The translations under genes were made by a program, and so were the position numbers. From positions 5,146,001-5,210,000 of the forward strand of contig OZ252296.1 in assembly GCA_965250245.1 (NCBI GenBank): a DNA stretch of 64,000 bases, read 5' to 3'. The notes under the pieces are model-generated. The model saw nothing but the letters and a program-made list of their open reading frames with translations, did no database searches and was not told the DNA's origin. The stretch comes from JABDIP01 sp965250245 (GTDB lineage Bacteria > Pseudomonadota > Alphaproteobacteria > DSM-16000 > Inquilinaceae). Shown here piece after piece: positions 59,260 through 64,000 of the stretch (positions are counted from its first letter, which is position 1; the number at the start of each line of letters is the position of its first letter).

Positions 59260-59996
59260 GCCTTGCCCTTCTCCCCGCCGGCCGCCTTGACGTCCTTGAC
59301 CACCGCGAAGCTGGTCGAATCGCCCTTGGGCCGGGCGTCGGTGATCGGCCGCCCCTCGATCAGGAAGTGAATGTTCTCGGCGATGTTGGTGGCATGGTCG
59401 CCGATCCGCTCGATATTCTTGGCGGTGAACAGCAGGTGGGTGCACGGCGTGATGTTGCGCGGATCCTCCATCATGTAGGTCAGGGTCTCGCGGAACAGGC
59501 TGGTGTAGAGATCGTCGACCTCCTCGTCCCGGTGCCAGGCCGCCAGCGCCTTGTCGAGATCGCGCTCGGTGTAGGCGTCGAGCACGTCCTTGATGATCTC
59601 CAGAACCATGCGGCCCATGCGCGGGATGCCGGCGACCGGCTTGACCGGCGGCACCTGGCTGAGCGCGATGGCCCGCTTGGCCACATTGGCGGCGTAGTCG
59701 CCCATGCGCTCCAGATCGGCGGCGATCTTCAAGGCCGAGACGATCTCGCGCAGGTCGGACGCCATGGGCTGGCGCAGGGCCAGCATGCGCACCACATCGG
59801 CATCGATCTGCACCTCGTACTCGTCGAGCCGCTCGTCGCCTTGCACGACCTGCCCGGCGAGGTGGGAATCGCGCTTCATCACGCATTGGATGGCGACCTG
59901 GAGCTGGCTCTCGGCGATGCCGCCCATCTGGACGATGGCACCGCGCAGAGCTTCCAGCTCCTGGTCGTAGGATTTGACGATGTGGTCGGTCGTCAT
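59256..59996 (-). CDS. phoU: Phosphate-signalling regulator PhoU
   Basis: 246-aa PhoU, two three-helix bundles each with the E(A/V)R/DxxxD metal-binding pattern; visible motifs include SYDQELEALRGAIVQMGG, LRQPMASDLREIVSALKIAADLERMGDYAANVAKR and the second-repeat HLLFTAKNIERIGDHATNIAENIHFL. It restrains PhoR/PhoB signalling when Pst transports phosphate. Co-transcribed with pstB (52-base gap) and phoB (4-base overlap). Confidence 0.96.
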   Translation of the reverse strand: MTTDHIVKSYDQELEALRGAIVQMGGIAESQLQVAIQCVMKRDSHLAGQVVQGDERLDEYEVQIDADVVRMLALRQPMASDLREIVSALKIAADLERMGDYAANVAKRAIALSQVPPVKPVAGIPRMGRMVLEIIKDVLDAYTERDLDKALAAWHRDEEVDDLYTSLFRETLTYMMEDPRNITPCTHLLFTAKNIERIGDHATNIAENIHFLIEGRPITDARPKGDSTSFAVVKDVKAAGGEKGKA

Positions 59997-60048
59997 GGAC
60001 CGGACTCCTTATGAGGCGGGCTGGCCGAACGCAAGCGGCACTGGCCGA

Positions 60049-60888
60049 TCAGCCGTAGCGCCCGGTGATGTAGCCCTGGGTCCGCTCGTCCCGCGGATTG
60101 GTGAAGATGTTCTCGGTGACGTCGTGCTCGACCATCTCGCCGAGGTGGAAGAATGCCGTCTTCTGGCTGACCCGCGCCGCTTGCTGCATGTTGTGGGTCA
60201 CGATGACGATCGTGTAGCGCGAACGCAGCTCGTCGATCAGCTCCTCCACATGGGCGGTTGCGATCGGGTCGAGCGCCGAGCACGGCTCGTCCATCAGGAT
60301 CACCTCCGGGCTGACCGCGATGGCGCGGGCGATGCACAGGCGCTGCTGCTGGCCGCCGGACAGGCCGGTTCCGGGGTCTTCCAGCCGATCATGGACCTCC
60401 TTCCATAGGCCGGCGCCCTCCAGGCTCTTCTGCACGATGCTGTCGAGCTCGTCCTTGCTGCCGGCGAGGCCATGGATGCGCGGCCCATACGCGATGTTGT
60501 CGTAGATCGATTTCGGGAACGGGTTCGGCTTCTGGAACACCATGCCGACCCGGGCGCGGAGCTGCACCACGTCCAGATCCCGGTCGTAGATGTCCTGGCC
60601 GTCGAGCGTGATATCACCGGTCACCCGGGCCACGTCGATGGTGTCGTTCATCCGGTTGAGGCAGCGCAGGAAGGTCGACTTGCCGCAGCCCGACGGACCG
60701 ATCAGGGCCACCACCTCGTTTTCCACGATGTCGAGGTCGACGCTTTTCAGTGCCAGCTTGTCGCCGTAGTACACCGACACGCCGCGGGACGTCATCTTGT
60801 TGGGGCCGGTGACCGGGACCGGCTCCAGGACCGGCGCCTCGTCGCGCCGCTCGGTGCTGCCGACGGCGGAAGTCACATCCACAGACAT
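60049..60888 (-). CDS. pstB: Phosphate ABC transporter ATP-binding protein PstB
   Basis: 279-aa ATPase of the high-affinity phosphate importer. Walker A GPSGCGKST, the PstB-specific LRCLNRMNDTI, Q-loop FQKPNPFPKSIYDN, signature LSGGQQQRLCIARAIA, Walker B ILMDEPCSALDP and H-loop VTHNMQQAARVS. An N-terminal Pro/Glu extension of about 30 residues precedes the core. Two bases from pstA. Confidence 0.97.
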   Translation of the reverse strand: MSVDVTSAVGSTERRDEAPVLEPVPVTGPNKMTSRGVSVYYGDKLALKSVDLDIVENEVVALIGPSGCGKSTFLRCLNRMNDTIDVARVTGDITLDGQDIYDRDLDVVQLRARVGMVFQKPNPFPKSIYDNIAYGPRIHGLAGSKDELDSIVQKSLEGAGLWKEVHDRLEDPGTGLSGGQQQRLCIARAIAVSPEVILMDEPCSALDPIATAHVEELIDELRSRYTIVIVTHNMQQAARVSQKTAFFHLGEMVEHDVTENIFTNPRDERTQGYITGRYG

Positions 60889-60890
60889 CG

Positions 60891-62198
60891 CTACCACCTT
60901 CTTTCGAATTTCTTGCGCAGCCAGACGGCGAAGCCGTTCATGGCGATGAGGAAACCGAGCAGGACCAGGATCGCCGCCGAGGTCCGCTCCACGAAGCCGC
61001 GTTCCGGGCTGTCGGCCCAGATATAGACCTGGACCGGCAGGGCCGTGGCCGGGCTGGTCAGCCCGTCCGGGGCGCTGACGATGAAGGCGTTCATGCCGAT
61101 CATCAGCAGCGGCGCGGTCTCGCCGAGCGCCTGGGCCATGCCGATGATCGTGCCGGTCAGGATGCCGGGCATCGCCAGCGGCAGCACGTGATGGAAGACG
61201 GTCTGCACCGGCGACGCGCCCATGCCCAGCGCCGCCTCGCGGATCGAGGGCGGCACCGCCTTCAGCGCCGCGCGGGCGGCAATGATGATGGTCGGCAGGG
61301 TCATCAGCGACAGCACCATGCCGCCGACCAGCGGGGCCGAGCGCGGCAGGCCGAAGATCTGGATGAACACGGCCAGTCCCAGCAGCCCGAAGATGATCGA
61401 CGGGATCGCCGCCAGGTTGTTGATGTTCACCTCGATCAGGTCGGTGACCCTGTTCTTCGGCGCGAACTCCTCCAGGTAGATCGCCGCCGCGACGCCGATC
61501 GGGAAGCTCAGCATCAGGCAGACCACCAGGGTGAAGAAGGAGCCGGACACCGCGCCCCACAGCCCGGCCATCTCCGGGTCGCGGCTGTCGGCATTGGCGA
61601 ACAGCCGGGTGTTGAACGGGGCGCTGATCATCCCGGCCTCGTCCAGCTGGTCGAACCAGGCGATCTGCCGGTCGGTGACCTTGCGCTGGTTCTCCGGCAC
61701 GTCGCGGTCGATATTGCCCTTGTTGAGCTGGTCGAGGTCGCTGTGCAGCAGGATCGGCACGGCCTGGATGGTGCCGATCAGCTCCGGGTTCTCCACCACC
61801 AGGTCGCGCAGCTCGTACTGCGCGCCGGTGCTGACCAGCTTGCGCAGGGCGCTGCGGCCGCGCCGATCGGTGACCTCGGGGAACAGGTCGTACAGGGCCT
61901 GGCTGATGAGACGCTGATAGTTGGCCCCGGCCAGCACCGCCGGATCGCGGGCGCCATCCGGATCGATGGTCTCCTCGTCGAAGGCGATCTCCAGCGTCGC
62001 CTCGGTCTGGACGAAGGCGGTGTAGCCCTTCGATGCGATGCTCACCAGCAGGAAGGCGAGCATGCCCAGCGCCGCCGCGACCGCGGCGATGCCGTAGGCC
62101 TTGAACCGGCGCTCCGCGGCGTAGCGCTTGCGGAGCCGCTCAGCGGCGGCCGGCGACGTATGGATGGCGACGCGGTCTATGGCTGCGATGTCAGTCAT
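60891..62198 (-). CDS. pstA: Phosphate ABC transporter permease PstA (long form)
   Basis: 435-aa inner-membrane permease. The N-terminal half has one membrane helix (about 32-55) and a large periplasmic insertion (about 60-225), the extended alphaproteobacterial form (DUF3333-type). The transport core (about 210-435) has six helices with the EAA-type loop REAALGMGASPVQTVFHHVLPLAMPGI. It overlaps pstC by 8 bases. Confidence 0.95.
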   Translation of the reverse strand: MTDIAAIDRVAIHTSPAAAERLRKRYAAERRFKAYGIAAVAAALGMLAFLLVSIASKGYTAFVQTEATLEIAFDEETIDPDGARDPAVLAGANYQRLISQALYDLFPEVTDRRGRSALRKLVSTGAQYELRDLVVENPELIGTIQAVPILLHSDLDQLNKGNIDRDVPENQRKVTDRQIAWFDQLDEAGMISAPFNTRLFANADSRDPEMAGLWGAVSGSFFTLVVCLMLSFPIGVAAAIYLEEFAPKNRVTDLIEVNINNLAAIPSIIFGLLGLAVFIQIFGLPRSAPLVGGMVLSLMTLPTIIIAARAALKAVPPSIREAALGMGASPVQTVFHHVLPLAMPGILTGTIIGMAQALGETAPLLMIGMNAFIVSAPDGLTSPATALPVQVYIWADSPERGFVERTSAAILVLLGFLIAMNGFAVWLRKKFERRW

Positions 62199-63573
62199 AC
62201 TTTTCGCGGTACTTCTGGACGATGCGCAAGGCGATCACATTCAGGCACAGGGTGATCACGAACAGCAGTAGGCCGAGCGCGAAGGCGGACAGGGTCTTGG
62301 CACTGTCGAACTCCTGGTCGCCGGTCAGGTTGGTGACGATCTGAACCGTCACCGTGGTCACCGCCTCGAACGGGTTGGCGGTCAGGTTGGCGGCCAGTCC
62401 GGCGGCCATGACCACGATCATGGTCTCGCCGATGGCGCGGCTGGCGGCCAGCAGAACCGCGCCGACGATGCCCGGTAGCGCCGCCGGCAGGATCACCTGG
62501 CGCACCGTCTCCGACGAGGTGGCGCCCAGCGCTGCCGACCCGTCGCGCAATGATTGCGGCACCGCGTTGATCACGTCGTCGGACAGCGAGGAGACGAAGG
62601 GGATGATCATGATCCCCATCACCAGCCCGGCCGCCAGCGCGCTGTTGGCGTCGACCGTCAGCCCGACCTCGAGCCCGAGGTTCCTGAGCGCCGGCGCAAC
62701 GGTCAGGACAGCGAAGAAGCCGTAGACCACGGTCGGGATGCCGGCCAGGATCTCGACGATGGGCTTGACCGTGGCGCGCACCTTCTTGGGCGCGTAGTCG
62801 GCCAGGTAGACGGCGGTCAGCAGGCCGATGGGCACCGCGACGATCAGGGCGATGGCACTGATCAGCATGGTGCCGGCGAAGACCGGGATCGCGCCGAACG
62901 CCCCGGAGGAGCCGACCTGGTCCTCGCGGATCGCGGTCTGCGGGCTCCACTTCAGGCCGAACAGGAAGTCGAACAGCGGGTAGCGGGCGAAGAAGCGGAG
63001 GCTTTCGAAGAACAGCGAGACCACGATGCCGATCGTGGTCAGGATGGCGATGGTGGAGCAGATCACCATCAGGACGCGGATGGTCTTTTCGACCTGGTTG
63101 CGCGCCCGCATCTTCGGCGTGATCTTCTGGCGCGCCCAGTAGAGGCCGGCCAGGGCCAGCGACAGCGCCACCACCGCTTTCGCCCAGTCGGCCAGCGACC
63201 AGAGGCTCTGCAGGCGCGCCGCGGCGGCGGTGATCGCCGGGTCGTCGCTGGTGAAGCCGACCCCCCGTGCGATATTGCGGACGCTGGCCAGCAGGAGCTG
63301 GACTTCCGCCTCCGACAGGGCAGCGATGCGCTCGGCCGAGAACGAGGCGATCACCATCTGGTCGATGAAGATCGGCTGCAGGGCGATCCAGGCGACCACC
63401 ACGATCAGCGCCGGCAGCCCGCACCACAAGGCGACATAGCCGCCATAGTAGCCCGGCACCGAATGGAGATCGGCCGTCCGGCCGGACACCGTCGCGAGCG
63501 CCCGGTTCCGTCCCATTTGATAGCCGATGGCGGAGAGCGCCAGCAGCACGGTGACGAGCACGACGAAGAACAT
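62191..63573 (-). CDS. pstC: Phosphate ABC transporter permease PstC (long form)
   Basis: 460-aa inner-membrane permease. The N-terminal part has two membrane helices flanking an insertion (about 1-170), as in long alphaproteobacterial PstC; the core carries six helices and the coupling loop LRDGSAALGATSSETVRQVILPAALPGI. It overlaps pstA by 8 bases. A GC-rich hairpin separates it from pstS. Confidence 0.95.
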   Translation of the reverse strand: MFFVVLVTVLLALSAIGYQMGRNRALATVSGRTADLHSVPGYYGGYVALWCGLPALIVVVAWIALQPIFIDQMVIASFSAERIAALSEAEVQLLLASVRNIARGVGFTSDDPAITAAAARLQSLWSLADWAKAVVALSLALAGLYWARQKITPKMRARNQVEKTIRVLMVICSTIAILTTIGIVVSLFFESLRFFARYPLFDFLFGLKWSPQTAIREDQVGSSGAFGAIPVFAGTMLISAIALIVAVPIGLLTAVYLADYAPKKVRATVKPIVEILAGIPTVVYGFFAVLTVAPALRNLGLEVGLTVDANSALAAGLVMGIMIIPFVSSLSDDVINAVPQSLRDGSAALGATSSETVRQVILPAALPGIVGAVLLAASRAIGETMIVVMAAGLAANLTANPFEAVTTVTVQIVTNLTGDQEFDSAKTLSAFALGLLLFVITLCLNVIALRIVQKYREKYD

Positions 63574-63634
63574 GGCGGCCCCGCGTGGATGCGTCCTTGG
63601 CCCGGTTCACCCGGATCCTTGTCATTGGGCCTCG

Positions 63635-63665
63635 GAGGCCGGCGCCGTCGGGCGGCGCCGGCCTC
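63635..63665 (-). terminator. GC-rich hairpin between pstS and pstC
   Basis: 13-bp stem GAGGCCGGCGCCG / CGGCGCCGGCCTC with a 5-base loop. On the minus strand it lies 28 bases after the pstS stop and is not followed by a U-run. Likely a partial terminator or 3' stabiliser giving more pstS than pstCAB mRNA. Confidence 0.55.
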
Positions 63666-63692
63666 GTCAGCCGGTACGAACGGTGCCGTCCC

Positions 63693-64000
63693 TTACGAGC
63701 CGAACCGGCTCAGATGGATCGACTCGGCGGCCTCCATCTGGACCTTGTTGCGCTCTTCATCGGACAGCGGGATCAGGCCGCGGTCGATCAGGTAGCCCTC
63801 ATCGCCCATCGCCCGGTCGCTGGTGTATTCCGCCACGAACTCGTCGAGGCCCGGGATCACGCCGCGATGGGCGTTCTTGATGTAGACGAACAGCGGCCGC
63901 GACACCGGATAGGCGCCGTCGGCGATCGCCTCGAAGGTCGGCTCGACACCGGCGACCTGCACGCCCTGCAACACGTCGGCGTTCTGGTCGAGGAACGAGA
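63693..64000 (-). CDS. pstS: Phosphate-binding protein PstS, C-terminal part (cut by window edge)
   Basis: The last 101 codons of a periplasmic phosphate-binding protein; the gene continues beyond position 64000. The segment SFLDQNADVLQGVQVAGVEP, then PTFEAIADGAYPVSRPLFVYIKN and VIPGLDEFVAEYTSDRAMGDEGYLIDRGLIPL, is the conserved C-terminal lobe of alphaproteobacterial PstS. First visible gene of the pst operon; its start and any Pho box are outside the window. Confidence 0.92.
   Translation of the reverse strand, partial: SFLDQNADVLQGVQVAGVEPTFEAIADGAYPVSRPLFVYIKNAHRGVIPGLDEFVAEYTSDRAMGDEGYLIDRGLIPLSDEERNKVQMEAAESIHLSRFGS

Overview
The window reads as ordinary chromosome from a GC-rich alphaproteobacterium, most likely Rhodospirillales-like. 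The support is an Irr-type Fur regulator divergent from fabA-fabB-fabI, an hrcA-grpE pair with RNase PH, RdgB and HemW close by, a bactofilin, glutathione synthetase, a long-form PstC/PstA system and a TPP-riboswitch thiamine operon. This placement is inferred from gene content and base composition; no rRNA or tRNA gene is present. Coding density is high, and many genes are joined by 1-8 base overlaps.

Layout. 1-4 kb: two small exported proteins, then coaBC-dut-Rrf2 regulator and cysK. 4-7 kb: a minus-strand thiamine salvage operon (thiM-thiE-thiD-tenA) behind a TPP riboswitch. 7-16 kb: a DUF900 hydrolase, a HEAT-repeat membrane protein, an NhaP-type antiporter, a MoeB/DsrE-like sulfur-carrier pair, a cNMP-patatin protein, a 2-hydroxyacid dehydrogenase, an SH3 protein and rubrerythrin. 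16-20 kb: irr and the unsaturated fatty-acid genes fabABI. 20-29 kb: a mixed, more accessory stretch with an L,D-transpeptidase, a GFA protein, a zincin, a low-GC orphan gene, comM with a duplicated 3' tail, an aminotransferase and gshB. 29-37 kb: a conserved envelope and RNA block (SirB1, dolP-like, yraN, rsmI, LpoA-like, hemW, rdgB, rph). 37-46 kb: hrcA-grpE, dnaK-dnaJ, an unaccompanied znuC and dapB. 46-54 kb: DNA repair (Ada-like, nth), bactofilin, a CysZ-like protein, adenosine kinase, an isochorismatase-like hydrolase and a YejA-like binding protein. 54-58 kb: an inorganic pyrophosphatase fused to a macro domain, followed by a Pat-type acyl-CoA synthetase/acetyltransferase. 58-64 kb: the minus-strand phosphate operon pstS(partial)-pstC-pstA-pstB-phoU-phoB.

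Two kinds of signal stand out. The first is the pyrophosphatase-macrodomain fusion beside Pat, which suggests a module joining acyl-CoA chemistry, pyrophosphate removal and ADP-ribose metabolism. The second is a dense set of structured intergenic repeats. One family has paired 20-bp ATTCCC-N8-GGGAAT palindromes, and four of its five copies are exactly 89 bp. Some copies are nested inside terminal inverted repeats built from three CACAGAG heptamers. A parallel family uses CACCAAG heptamers, and one locus shows one family nested inside the other. Upstream of hrcA are two inverted 52-bp hairpins that differ almost entirely by compensatory base-pair changes.
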